Of a stretch of DNA of 64,000 nt, positions 52,368 through 61,288 are shown one piece after another. The DNA comes from Flavobacterium bizetiae (lineage in GTDB: Bacteria > Bacteroidota > Bacteroidia > Flavobacteriales > Flavobacteriaceae). The translations under genes and the position numbers were made by a program. The notes under the pieces are model-generated. The model was not told the origin of the DNA, ran no database searches, and saw only the letters and a program-made list of their open reading frames with translations. The stretch is from NCBI RefSeq assembly GCF_902804475.1, contig NZ_CADCSU010000054.1, forward strand, positions 1 to 64,000, read 5' to 3'. The first letter of the stretch is position 1, and the number at the start of each line of letters is the position of its first letter.

Positions 52368-53648
52368 TTATTTCTCAATAATCATAGTAACACCTTGTCC
52401 TCCGGCAGCACAAATAGAGATAAATCCTCTTCCGGAACCTTTTTCGTTTAATAATTTTGCCATTACACCAATGATTCTTCCTCCGGTTGCGGCAAATGGA
52501 TGCGCTGCGGCGAGACTGCTTCCTTTTACATTCAATTTATTTCTGTCGATTGCTCCAAGAGTTTTCTTTAATCCTAACTGTGTGCTTAATTCGGGGCTTT
52601 CCCATATTTTTAAAGTGGCAAGAACCTGAGCAGCAAAAGCCTCGTGAATTTCATAATAATCGAAATCCTGTAGATTTAAGTTTGCTTTTTCGAGCATTCT
52701 GCTGGCAGCAAATAATGGAGCTAACAACAGATTTTGTTGATTTTTGACATATTCGATAGCAGCGATTTCAGCAAAAGTAATGTAAGCTAAAATGGGAAGC
52801 CCTTGTTCTTTTGCCCATTCTTCGCTGGCCAAAAGGATGCAAGATGCTCCATCTGTAAGCGGAGTCGAATTTCCTGCTGTAAGCGTTCCGTTTATTTTAT
52901 CAAAAGCGGGATTTAGTTTAGCCAATTTTTCAATCGTGCTGTCTTTTCTAAGATTATTGTCTTTATCCAAGCCGTTAAAAGGAGTAATCATATCGTTAAA
53001 AAATCCTTCGTCGTAGGCTTTTGCCATATTCAAATGACTTTTAAGCGCGAGATTGTCCTGATCTTCACGCGAAATCTGATAATGTTTTGTTGTAATTTCA
53101 GTATGTCCGCCCATCGAAAGTCCGGTTTGCGATTCTTCGTTTTTAGGAACCAAAGGCGATAAATCTTTAGGACGAAGCTGTAGAAACAGCTTGATTTTTT
53201 CTCCTAATGATTTTGCTTTTCTGGCATTCAGTAAAATCTTTCTCAGTTTTTCGCTCACCGCAATTGGCATATCACTAATAGAATCGACACCTCCGGCAAT
53301 ACCAGATTCTATTTGTCCCAAAGCAATTTTATTGGCGATATAAATAGCACTTTCTATTCCGGTATCACAAGCTTGTTGCAAATCGCAGGCAGGAGTTGAA
53401 GGATCCAGCGAAGTTTTCATAACACATTCTCTAATGAGGTTATTATCATAAGTGTGTTTAATTACAGCTCCTCCGGCGACTTCGCCTAATAATTTTCCTT
53501 TTAGATGGTATTTATCGATAAGTCCGTCAAGCGCGGCCGTCATCATTTCCTGATTTCCAACATTGGCGTAAGCCGTATTAGCTCTGGCAAACGGAATTCG
53601 GTTGTATCCAACAATAGCAACTTTTCTAACTGTATGCGTGGTATTCAT
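52368..53648 (-). CDS. Acetyl-CoA C-acyltransferase (thiolase, FadI-like)
   Basis: 426 aa, cytoplasmic. Cleaves 3-ketoacyl-CoA in fatty-acid beta-oxidation or condenses acetyl-CoA. Cys94 in LQQACDTGIES is the acyl-carrying nucleophile. HEAFAAQ, GSSLAAAHPFAATGGR and ISICAAGGQG supply the remaining His and Cys of the active site. GGVDSISDMP is the typical thiolase loop. It resembles the long FadI type. No FadJ or dehydrogenase gene lies beside it; it is divergent from a TonB receptor gene. Confidence 0.9.
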   Translation of the reverse strand: MNTTHTVRKVAIVGYNRIPFARANTAYANVGNQEMMTAALDGLIDKYHLKGKLLGEVAGGAVIKHTYDNNLIRECVMKTSLDPSTPACDLQQACDTGIESAIYIANKIALGQIESGIAGGVDSISDMPIAVSEKLRKILLNARKAKSLGEKIKLFLQLRPKDLSPLVPKNEESQTGLSMGGHTEITTKHYQISREDQDNLALKSHLNMAKAYDEGFFNDMITPFNGLDKDNNLRKDSTIEKLAKLNPAFDKINGTLTAGNSTPLTDGASCILLASEEWAKEQGLPILAYITFAEIAAIEYVKNQQNLLLAPLFAASRMLEKANLNLQDFDYYEIHEAFAAQVLATLKIWESPELSTQLGLKKTLGAIDRNKLNVKGSSLAAAHPFAATGGRIIGVMAKLLNEKGSGRGFISICAAGGQGVTMIIEK

Positions 53649-53889
53649 AGTTTAGATTTTTATTTTCAGAATTTTTTCCAGATTAAAGATAAGCAGAGTT
53701 CGCTATAATTTAAGGGTTTAAATAAAAAACATCAATTTATTATCTGAAAATCGATTTTTGATAATATAATTTTTGAATGGTAATGTAAGAAGTAAGATGT
53801 TTAAAATTAGATGTTTGTATTTTGATTGGAATTTCGGTTATAAGATATTTAGAATATTTTATATTCTTATTTAGAATAATTAAAAATAA

Positions 53890-53921
53890 TTTGGTTAAAA
53901 AGGATTTAGCTATTACTTTTG
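53890..53921 (+). promoter_or_regulatory. Promoter of the siderophore-type receptor gene
   Basis: TTTG (53890-53893), a 20-bp spacer and TACTTTTG (53914-53921) match the consensus exactly. The receptor ATG is at 53946, leaving a leader of about 18 nt. The rest of the 300-bp divergent gap to the thiolase gene is AT-rich; no clear Fur-like dyad was found. Confidence 0.75.
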
Positions 53922-53945
53922 CCCTCGAAATCAAAACCAAATAAA

Positions 53946-56336
53946 ATGAATACATTAAGTATTAAAAGGGTACTATTTTTTCTGATGTTTTTAAGCTCAT
54001 TACAAATGATGAGTCAGCAAGCGGGAAAAATAATAGGGAAAGTTTCTTTAAGCGGAAATGTTCCGGCAGAAAACATTTCTGTTGCTCTTAAAGGAACAAG
54101 ATATAGCGCCGTTACAAATGAAAACGGACAATACGAAATTAAAAATGTTAAGCCAGCTACTTATACAATTAGTATTCACGCTGTAGGCATCCATTCGACA
54201 GAATCTCAAATTACTGTGACTGCAAAACAAACGGTAACTAAAAACTTTATGCTTTCTGAAAGTCAGGAAGATCTTGATGAAGTGGTTATTACTAAAAATA
54301 AGTACAAGCAAGATAAGCCTTCTTTGTCATTGCGTCTTCAGACTCCGGTACTTGAAATTCCGCAAAACATTCAAATTATAAGTGCTCAGACTTTAAAAGA
54401 TCAACAAATTACAAGTATGAGTGATGGAGTGATTAGAAACGTGAGTGGTGCTGTGCGTTCAGAACACTGGGGAGATTTATACACGAATATAAAGATGCGT
54501 GGTTCTCAGGTTCAGGCTTTCCGTAACGGTTTTAATGTAGTTTCTTCTTCATGGGGACCTCTTACAGAAGACATGAGCTTTGTAGATCATATTGAGTTTG
54601 TAAAAGGACCGGCAGGATTTATGCTTTCAAGCGGTGACCCAAGCGGACTTTATAATGTAGTAACTAAAAAACCTACGGGAATCACTAAAGGTGAAGCTTC
54701 TGTAATAGCAGGAAGTTATGATTTTTACCGAGCAAGTATTGATCTTGACGGCAAACTGGATAAAAAAGGAAAATTATTGTACCGTTTTAATGCAGCGGCA
54801 CAAAATAAAGGTTCTCATAGAGCTTATGAGCACAACGACCGTTATGTAATTGCTCCGGTGATTACATATCAAATTGATGATAAAACAAAGATTACAGCTG
54901 AATATAATTTTCAGTATGCGAACATGACTGAGGTTGGATCTTATTACGTATTTGGTCCTAAATCTCAAGGATATGCCACTTTACCGGTTGGATTTACTAT
55001 GACACAACCAGGATTGCCGGATACTAATATACAAGATCATAGCGGATATTTTATGTTTGAGCATAAGTTTGATGATAACTGGAAACTAACAGCACAAACT
55101 TCTTATTTTAAATATCTGCAGGAAGGATATAGTTCATGGCCAAGCGCTGTAGGTTCAGAACAAAATACTCTTGGAGTAGGCAATATTATAAGAAATGTTA
55201 GTATTTGGGATGCAGAAAGTAATATGTACTTAGGTCAGATATTTGTAAACGGAAAATTCACTACCGGACCAGTTACCCATAAAGTATTAGGTGGTGTAGA
55301 TTTAGGAAGTAAAGATTATATGGCAGATTGGGGACAATCTCATAAGCTTGATACTCCGGCAAATCCTTTTAATGTCTATAATCCAAATTACGGGACACCA
55401 CCAAATGGTATGCCTGCTTTTGATCATACAACGCCGCTTTCTGTAAGAGCTGGTGGAAAAATAAACTCAGAATATGCAGCAGCATATATTCAGGATGAAC
55501 TTGGTTTTCTTGAAAATAGATTAAGATTGACTCTTGCTGCAAGATATACCTGGATTAATCAGTCAAGTTTTGGAGAAACACAGGAAGACAGCCATATTAC
55601 ACCACGTGTAGGGGTTAGTTTTTCGGTAACAGATGATTTGGCTGTTTACGGATTATATGATCAGGCTTTTACGCCGCAGTCAGGTATTGTTAAGGATGGT
55701 AATGTAAAGCCACTTACTGGAAACAATGTCGAATTTGGTATCAAAAAAGATTGGTTTGATGGTTCTTGGAATACTAGTTTATCGGCTTACAATATTTTAA
55801 AGAAAAATGAACTTACTGCTGATCCGAACAATATTCCGGGTGGTCAACAATATAGTGTTGTTCTTGGAGAAAAAAGAGCTCAGGGTATTGAATTTGACTT
55901 AAGAGGAAAAATATTTGATGGCCTTAATTTAATTGCTAATTATGCTTTTACAGAATCTATTGTACTTGAATCTGATGTTACAACTATAAAAGAAGGTTCT
56001 GTTGTTCCGGGATATTCTAAACATACAGCAAATGCATGGTTAAATTATACGGTTCAGGATGGAAAACTAAAAGGATTAGGAGCTTCTATTGGAGGTACTT
56101 ATCTTGCGGGTCGTGAAACAGATACTTGGAGTGTTGCATCAGAAAGATTACCAAACTATTTTAAACTTGATGGAGGTTTATCTTATGAAACAGGAAAAAT
56201 AAAAATTACCGCAAACGTATTTAATATTTTAGATAAATATCTTTACAGCGGTTCTTACTATGAGTGGCTTGAAGCGTATTACTGGCAAACAGAAGCACCG
56301 AGAAACTTTAGAGTTGGTGTAACGTATAAATTTTAA
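53946..56336 (+). CDS. TonB-dependent siderophore-type receptor with carboxypeptidase-like N-terminal domain
   Basis: 796 aa from ATG 53946, which opens a signal peptide (to about MMSQQ). A CarboxypepD_reg-like Ig domain (about 27-105, GKIIGKVSLSG, TNENGQYEIKNVKPATYTI) precedes the TonB box DEVVIT and the plug (LEIPQNIQIISAQTLKDQQI, VEFVKGPAGFMLSSGDPSG-like, NVVTKKPTG). The barrel ends with a terminal Phe (FRVGVTYKF). It resembles FpvA/FhuA-like receptors for ferric siderophores, and the energy comes from TonB-ExbBD. It has its own consensus promoter and a terminator, so it is monocistronic. Confidence 0.9.
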   Translation: MNTLSIKRVLFFLMFLSSLQMMSQQAGKIIGKVSLSGNVPAENISVALKGTRYSAVTNENGQYEIKNVKPATYTISIHAVGIHSTESQITVTAKQTVTKNFMLSESQEDLDEVVITKNKYKQDKPSLSLRLQTPVLEIPQNIQIISAQTLKDQQITSMSDGVIRNVSGAVRSEHWGDLYTNIKMRGSQVQAFRNGFNVVSSSWGPLTEDMSFVDHIEFVKGPAGFMLSSGDPSGLYNVVTKKPTGITKGEASVIAGSYDFYRASIDLDGKLDKKGKLLYRFNAAAQNKGSHRAYEHNDRYVIAPVITYQIDDKTKITAEYNFQYANMTEVGSYYVFGPKSQGYATLPVGFTMTQPGLPDTNIQDHSGYFMFEHKFDDNWKLTAQTSYFKYLQEGYSSWPSAVGSEQNTLGVGNIIRNVSIWDAESNMYLGQIFVNGKFTTGPVTHKVLGGVDLGSKDYMADWGQSHKLDTPANPFNVYNPNYGTPPNGMPAFDHTTPLSVRAGGKINSEYAAAYIQDELGFLENRLRLTLAARYTWINQSSFGETQEDSHITPRVGVSFSVTDDLAVYGLYDQAFTPQSGIVKDGNVKPLTGNNVEFGIKKDWFDGSWNTSLSAYNILKKNELTADPNNIPGGQQYSVVLGEKRAQGIEFDLRGKIFDGLNLIANYAFTESIVLESDVTTIKEGSVVPGYSKHTANAWLNYTVQDGKLKGLGASIGGTYLAGRETDTWSVASERLPNYFKLDGGLSYETGKIKITANVFNILDKYLYSGSYYEWLEAYYWQTEAPRNFRVGVTYKF

Positions 56337-56410
56337 TTTTTTTAGCCCACGGATTAAGCAGGTTTAAACAGGTTTTCGCTGGTTTTTATTTTGCTTATCT
56401 TTACAAAACA

Positions 56411-56440
56411 AAAGCATCTGTCAATTGGCAGATGCTTTTT
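56411..56440. terminator. Bidirectional terminator between receptor and LLM oxidoreductase genes
   Basis: AAGCATCTG and CAGATGCTT form a 9-bp stem with loop TCAATTGG, followed by eight T and preceded by A-rich DNA. It is enclosed by a wider inverted pair, TTTAGCCCACGGAT (56341-56354) and ATCCGTGGGCTAAA (56550-56563), so both convergent genes can end here. Confidence 0.85.
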
Positions 56441-56569
56441 TTTAGGCTCAAAGACTCATAGTTTTATTAAATTTTTAAATACTAGGTAAACGTTATTATA
56501 GGATTTATTTCAAATAAAAAATCTGTGTCAATCCGTTTAAACCTGCGAAATCCGTGGGCTAAAATCTAT

Positions 56570-57595
56570 TTATCCTTTATGAATCAACGGAATCACTTTA
56601 GACCCTATAAGTTCTATAGCGTTCATTAATTGTGTGTGCGTAAGTCCGGCATTATCCATCTGAAATGTAAATCTTGAAATTCCGCCTAGTGATTCACTGT
56701 GGCGTAAAATTTTCTCGGCAATACGTTCAGGATCACCTACAACCAAAACACCCTGATCGTCAATTAGCATATCAAATTTGTCTTTGGTTACAGGAGGCCA
56801 GCCGCGTTCTCTTCCTAATTTTGTCCATAGTTCAGCATAACCGGGATAATATTCTTCGATCGCTTTTTGAGTTGTATTACTTGCATAACCTGGTGAGTGT
56901 AAACCTACTTTAAGTTCTTCGGGTTTATAACCTGCGGCTTTTCCGGCTTCGCGATACAAATCGACCAAAGGTTTAAAACGATACGTTTGTCCACCAATAA
57001 CAGCCACCATCAAAGGTAAGCCCAGCGATCCTGCTCTCACAAAGGACTCAGGAGTTCCGCCAACGCCTAGCCAGATAGGTAATTTTTCCTGTAAAGCTCT
57101 GGGGTATATTGGGAGATTATTCAACGCCGGACGAAATTTTCCCGACCAGGTGATAAATTCATTATCTCTAATTTGCAAAAGAAGGTCTAATTTCTCGCTA
57201 AAAAGTGCATCGTAATCATTTAGGCTATAACCAAAAAGGGGATAAGCTTCGATTGCAGATCCGCGGCCTACAACAATCTCGGCTCTTCCTTTTGATATTA
57301 AATCGAGTGTAGAGAAATTTTGGTATAACCTGACCGGATCAGCAGCACTTAAAACCGAAACAGCGCTTGCTAATCGTATGCGTTTGGTTCGTGCAGCAGC
57401 AGCGCCTAATATTACGGCTGTAGCCGAATCTAAAAACTCTTTTTTATGATGTTCTCCAATTCCAAAAACGTCAAGACCAGCCTGATCAGCCAGTTCGATT
57501 CTTTGTAATAATTGTTCCATCGCATCGACACTACTCAAAGTGTTGTTGTCTCCGTACATTGCCGAAGCAAAACTGTCTATACCAATTTCTATCAT
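56570..57595 (-). CDS. LLM-class flavin-dependent oxidoreductase (luciferase-like)
   Basis: 341 aa TIM-barrel flavoprotein, probably using reduced FMN. GIGEHHKKEFLDSATAVIL (about 45-63), RIRLASAVSVLSAADPVRLY and QNFSTLDLISKGRAEIVVGR are the standard bacterial-luciferase family blocks. FTFQMDNAGLTH is near the C-terminus. The substrate is unknown. It is divergent from the small protein at 57754. The 30-bp-spaced repeats in the shared gap may affect it too. Confidence 0.9.
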   Translation of the reverse strand: MIEIGIDSFASAMYGDNNTLSSVDAMEQLLQRIELADQAGLDVFGIGEHHKKEFLDSATAVILGAAAARTKRIRLASAVSVLSAADPVRLYQNFSTLDLISKGRAEIVVGRGSAIEAYPLFGYSLNDYDALFSEKLDLLLQIRDNEFITWSGKFRPALNNLPIYPRALQEKLPIWLGVGGTPESFVRAGSLGLPLMVAVIGGQTYRFKPLVDLYREAGKAAGYKPEELKVGLHSPGYASNTTQKAIEEYYPGYAELWTKLGRERGWPPVTKDKFDMLIDDQGVLVVGDPERIAEKILRHSESLGGISRFTFQMDNAGLTHTQLMNAIELIGSKVIPLIHKG

Positions 57596-57665
57596 ATAGT
57601 AAAGATATTAAATTTTATTTTTTCTGTTATGAAATGGTACTTTAAAGAATCGTAATTAATTTATC

Positions 57666-57706
57666 ATCTGTACCCTGAAATTAAATGATTTTTGTATCTG
57701 TGTCCC
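57666..57706 (+). promoter_or_regulatory. Direct repeats spaced 30 bp: likely MocR operator upstream of the 57754 gene
   Basis: ATCTGTACCC at 57666 and ATCTGTGTCCC at 57696 are direct repeats exactly 30 bp apart, 48-88 bp before the start of the small protein gene. The reverse-oriented pair TACAGAT at 58158 and 58188, also 30 bp apart, lies in front of the MocR gene. MocR/GabR regulators bind widely spaced direct repeats, which fits. Confidence 0.6.
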
Positions 57707-57753
57707 GCTGTTTTTGAGTAGTAATTTTGAATAGAATTTAAACAACTATAGCA

Positions 57754-58146
57754 ATGGATACCACTACTACCACCAACATTCAATTTAATCCAATCGATGT
57801 GTCTTCATTAAAATCTGTTGTAAATATTTATCAGAATAAGAAGCATGATCATGATGATTTTAAAACAGGATTATCGCCTTTTACAGATCATTTTGGACTT
57901 CCTTTAAGCATTGCTTGCTTCGAAAATCGAGTAATTGGTTATGCATTTGTAATACGTAATAAAGCAGGGGAAACTGAAATTAATTCGTATTGGGAAAAAG
58001 AATTTTACAGTATCGAAGCAGAGCACGATTTAAAATTTCATGCCCAAAAAACGTTTGATTCGATGTTTGCAGATCCGGAAACACGCACGATTAAACTTCA
58101 AAATGCTATCGAAAGATTATCGAATTGGTTAAATAGTTGTAATTAA
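57754..58146 (+). CDS. Small protein of unknown function (faint GNAT resemblance)
   Basis: 130 aa, no signal peptide. Not recognised. PLSIACFENRVIGYAFVIRN (about 50-69) resembles the beta2-beta3 hairpin of GNAT acetyltransferases, but the acetyl-CoA loop (Q/RxxGxG) is absent, so it is not a normal GNAT. The C-terminal part (AEHDLKFHAQKTFDSMFADP, LQNAIERLSNWL) looks helical. It lies between the LLM oxidoreductase and MocR genes, with MocR-type repeats before it, so it is probably the main target of that regulator. Confidence 0.6.
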   Translation: MDTTTTTNIQFNPIDVSSLKSVVNIYQNKKHDHDDFKTGLSPFTDHFGLPLSIACFENRVIGYAFVIRNKAGETEINSYWEKEFYSIEAEHDLKFHAQKTFDSMFADPETRTIKLQNAIERLSNWLNSCN

Positions 58147-58157
58147 TACTAGAGGGT

Positions 58158-58194
58158 TACAGATGTAATTTTTGTAAATTTACCAGATACAGAT
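58158..58194 (+). promoter_or_regulatory. TACAGAT direct repeats upstream of the MocR gene
   Basis: TACAGAT occurs at 58158-58164 and 58188-58194, exactly 30 bp apart and in the reverse orientation of the pair at 57666/57696. Between them is TTTTTGTAAATTTACC, a likely promoter core. The second copy ends 8 bp before the MocR start, consistent with autoregulation. Confidence 0.55.
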
Positions 58195-58202
58195 TCAAAG
58201 AA

Positions 58203-59618
58203 ATGGCAAAAGAGATTTTATACTTAAAAATTGCAAATATTATCGAAGAGCAGATTTTCTCCGAGACTTTAAAAATCGGAGATAAACTGCCTTCTATTCG
58301 TGCCTTGCAAAAATTGCACGATGTAAGTTTGAATACCATAAAACAGTCATTTTTAGAATTAGAAAGTAAATCGCTGATAGAATCCCGTCCTAAATCAGGA
58401 TTTTATGTGAGTAAAACTTCTAATAGAAAGCTGTTAATCCCTTCTATGAATAAGCTTAAATTATCGGAACAAAAAACAACTTCAGAGGATTTAATCACAA
58501 AGGTTTTTGATAGTTTGAGCGATAAAGATATTACCCGATTTTCGATTGGAGTTCCCGATCCGAGTTTGCTGCCTATTGCCAAACTTAATAAAGGTCTCGC
58601 AAAAGTGGTGCGCAATCTGGCCGAAAGCGGTACAAGTTACGAACCTGTTCAGGGAAGTGCCAATTTGAGACGTAATGTTGCGAAGTGGGCTATTGTATTA
58701 GAAGGGAAATTGACTGAAGACGATTTTGTAACGACTTCGGGAGCTATGAATGCTATTTTTAATTGTTTAATGGCGGTTACCAAACGTGGCGATACCATTG
58801 CCATTGAAAGTCCGGTTTATTTTGGAATCATTCAGGTGGCGCAGAATATGGGACTTAATATTATCGAGTTGCCTACACATCCTACAACGGGAGTGGATTT
58901 AGAGGCTCTGAAAAAAGTGATTCATAAGGTTGATGTTTGCTGTTTTATGAGCAATTTCAGTAATCCGTTAGGGAGTTTAATGCCGGATCAAAATAAAAAA
59001 GAACTGGTAGAATTGCTTACCTATCACAATGTTCCTTTAATCGAAGATGATTTGTACGGTAATTTGTTTTTTGGAACAGTTCGGCCAAAACCTTGTAAAT
59101 ATTATGACGAAGCGGGAATCGTCATGTGGTGTGGATCAGTTTCTAAAACTCTGGCACCGGGATATCGCGTAGGATGGGTGGCACCGGGAAAATTCAAAGA
59201 CAAAATCATCAGGCAAAAAATGGCGCACACGGTTTGTATGCCTTCGTTGTATCAGGAGGTAATTGCCGATTTCTTAGAGCACGGAAGATACGATCATCAT
59301 TTAAGAAATTTAAGAAGTACATTATATACTAATTCGCTTCATTTTCAGCGTACGATCGAAGATCATTTTCCGGAAAACACTAAGATTTCGCAACCACAAG
59401 GAGGTTCTTTTTTATGGCTTGAACTCGATAAAAGTATTGATACCGCGGTTTTGTACGATAAAGCGATTCAGCAAAAAATAGGTTTTGCTCCGGGCAGAAT
59501 TTTTACGCAACACGATCAATACAATAATTGTATGCGTCTTAATTTTGGTTTAGAATGGAAAGAAAAAGTAGAATTAGATCTAAAACGATTGGGGCAATTA
59601 GTCAAAAATAGTCTCTAA
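58203..59618 (+). CDS. MocR-type regulator (GntR HTH fused to PLP aminotransferase fold)
   Basis: 471 aa. Residues about 5-70 form a GntR winged helix (IGDKLPSIRALQKLHDVSLN, SRPKSGFYVS). Residues about 100-470 form an aminotransferase class I/II fold with NFSNPLG, EDDLYGNLFF (Asp282 near the PLP nitrogen), VSKTLAPGYRVGW (Lys315 as PLP-binding lysine) and a C-terminal MRLNFGLEW. MocR proteins use PLP and an amine as signal rather than catalysing transamination. Repeat pairs before this gene and before the gene upstream suggest that it controls both. The amine or B6-related effector is unknown. Confidence 0.9.
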   Translation: MAKEILYLKIANIIEEQIFSETLKIGDKLPSIRALQKLHDVSLNTIKQSFLELESKSLIESRPKSGFYVSKTSNRKLLIPSMNKLKLSEQKTTSEDLITKVFDSLSDKDITRFSIGVPDPSLLPIAKLNKGLAKVVRNLAESGTSYEPVQGSANLRRNVAKWAIVLEGKLTEDDFVTTSGAMNAIFNCLMAVTKRGDTIAIESPVYFGIIQVAQNMGLNIIELPTHPTTGVDLEALKKVIHKVDVCCFMSNFSNPLGSLMPDQNKKELVELLTYHNVPLIEDDLYGNLFFGTVRPKPCKYYDEAGIVMWCGSVSKTLAPGYRVGWVAPGKFKDKIIRQKMAHTVCMPSLYQEVIADFLEHGRYDHHLRNLRSTLYTNSLHFQRTIEDHFPENTKISQPQGGSFLWLELDKSIDTAVLYDKAIQQKIGFAPGRIFTQHDQYNNCMRLNFGLEWKEKVELDLKRLGQLVKNSL

Positions 59619-59619
59619 A

Positions 59620-59833
59620 TAATTTGTGCCTTTAGGTACAAAATATCGGTAGCTTTTTAAAGTTTAAGATTGGTCAGCGTGCCGTAGGAACGCAACAAAA
59701 GTTAATTATGGCTTTTGGTATCCATGTTATATTTATTCTTCTATTTAGTTTACACGAAGACTTTGTACCTAACGGCACAAATATCTATTTGCGTACTTTG
59801 TTTTACCAATATTTTGTATCTAATGATACATAG
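59620..59833. repeat. MITE-like or structured dispersed element with imperfect terminal inverted repeats
   Basis: The left end GTGCCTTTAGGTACAAAATA then TCGGTA (59627-59652) resembles the reverse complement of the right end, TACCAATATTTTGTATC then TAATGATACA (59804-59830). Inside, TTTGTGCC...GGTACAAA is mirrored by TTTGTACCTAACGGCACAAA (59762-59781) with one change. Further GTGCC/GGAAC hairpins lie at about 59678. It fills the 304-bp gap between the MocR and DUF1634 genes and contains no open frame of note. No flanking target duplication was established. Confidence 0.6.
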
Positions 59834-59922
59834 GCCCGATGAATGATCTTAGTAATAATTACAAGTCTAGTTAAGATTTTTTTATCTGTTCAATCCTTTA
59901 ATCTGTGGCAAATATTTTTTAT

Positions 59923-60330
59923 CTAATGCGAAAATCCAAAGGAAACACTTATGAGAATAATCAAAATAACGATTAATGTGATTACTACATACAGATAATC
60001 TTTTTCTAAAAGAAAAGAAAATAGCGATAGTAAAACACGTAATACAGGCGTTAGAAAAAGTAAGATGATCCCAACGAATATTAATGATTCTCCATTTCCC
60101 TGAATAGCTCCGTTATAAATGGTTGAAATTACTTCGAATATATTACGGTCATTTTCCTTAAAAACAGAATAGTTTTCGATATCGTTGCTGTGTCCCATCA
60201 AATAAACAATTCCGCCAATAAAAGCGACTGACAATGAGATCCAGACACCGTAACGCAATAAATTACCAATGATGTATTGAAAATCTTTTTCTCCAAATTT
60301 TTCGTGTTGCATTGTCTTAGATTTTTCCAT
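59923..60330 (-). CDS. DUF1634 family membrane protein
   Basis: 135 aa with three hydrophobic helices (about 29-46, 81-103 and 110-132). YIIGNLLRYGVWISLSVAFI then GGIVYLMGH and NGESLIFVGIILLFLTPVLR then VLLSLFSF are the DUF1634 blocks. The family is nearly always encoded beside TauE/SafE permeases and is probably an accessory subunit. Its start overlaps the end of the TauE-like gene by 14 bp, so the two are translationally coupled. Confidence 0.9.
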   Translation of the reverse strand: MEKSKTMQHEKFGEKDFQYIIGNLLRYGVWISLSVAFIGGIVYLMGHSNDIENYSVFKENDRNIFEVISTIYNGAIQGNGESLIFVGIILLFLTPVLRVLLSLFSFLLEKDYLYVVITLIVILIILISVSFGFSH

Positions 60331-61153
60331 TAAGTCCGTTGTATATCATGTTCACTGCAAGCACAAAAATCAGGCACGCAAAAAATATTCTTAGTTTTTT
60401 AGGGTTTGTTCTTACCAGCACTTTTGCTCCGGCCATAGCCCCAAACAAAACACCAATAACAACTGGCATACAAATTCCAGGTTCGATATATCCTTTCTGA
60501 ATGTAGATTACAGAACTCGCCATTGCCGTAACACCCATCATAAAATTACTGGTTGTAGTCGAAACCTTAAAAGGAATTCTCATGATATTGTCCATCGCAA
60601 TTACTTTAAAAGCACCAGAACCTATTCCCAATAAACCTGACATCATTCCGGCGATTCCCATCATTCCAAAACCACCCACTACGTTTTTGGTTCCGTAATG
60701 TACCACTTGTCCGTTATGAGTAGGATAAGTTCCTTCAAGTCGTAATTTTTTAGCCAAAGGAGATGATTCTAAAACGATATGTTCTTCTTTTTTTCGAAGC
60801 GAATTAATAGCCGAGAAAATCAAAGTAAGACCAAATAATACGGCTATAAATGAAGTAGGAGCGATGGTAGAAAGTAAAGCTCCGCAAACAGCTCCGATAG
60901 TTGTGGCAATTTCAAGAAAAATTCCCAGTCGCATATTCGTGATTCCTTCCCTGACATAAGCTGCGGCTGAACCTGAGGAAGTTGCGATTACAGAAACCAA
61001 AGCGGCACCAATTGCATAATGAATGTCGACGCCAAGAATAACTGTTAAAAGGGGAATTATGATGATTCCGCCACCCAAGCCTGATAATGAGCCAATAAAA
61101 CCTGCTAAAAAAGCACCAAGAATCATAATCAGGGTAAATGTAAGTACTGTCAT
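60317..61153 (-). CDS. TauE/SafE-family anion exporter
   Basis: Inner-membrane protein of 278 aa with about eight helices. GFIGSLSGLGGGIIIIPLLT (about 19-38) and MMSGLLGIGSGAFKVIAMD are the paired inverted motifs of the TauE/SafE (sulfite/sulfonate exporter) family. The substrate is probably sulfite, sulfoacetate or a related anion, which cannot be told from sequence. It is coupled to the DUF1634 gene. A start at 61153 gives a clean first helix; no regulator adjoins it. Confidence 0.9.
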   Translation of the reverse strand: MTVLTFTLIMILGAFLAGFIGSLSGLGGGIIIIPLLTVILGVDIHYAIGAALVSVIATSSGSAAAYVREGITNMRLGIFLEIATTIGAVCGALLSTIAPTSFIAVLFGLTLIFSAINSLRKKEEHIVLESSPLAKKLRLEGTYPTHNGQVVHYGTKNVVGGFGMMGIAGMMSGLLGIGSGAFKVIAMDNIMRIPFKVSTTTSNFMMGVTAMASSVIYIQKGYIEPGICMPVVIGVLFGAMAGAKVLVRTNPKKLRIFFACLIFVLAVNMIYNGLNGKI

Positions 61154-61288
61154 TCGGATAAATTTTGTTGGTGCTAATTTACGAATTGATATTTGTTCGC
61201 GATGGATTTAGGAGCTTAAATAAAGCTTAAAAATGCGAAAACGTTATTTTAGCGCCATCGTGATTTTGTAATTGGGTACTTTATTTTA

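Noticed and set aside
53740..53955. 71-codon minus-strand frame in the thiolase/receptor divergent gap
   Set aside because: It runs across the exact-consensus receptor promoter and overlaps the receptor start; the product is a low-complexity Ile/Lys/Leu sequence.
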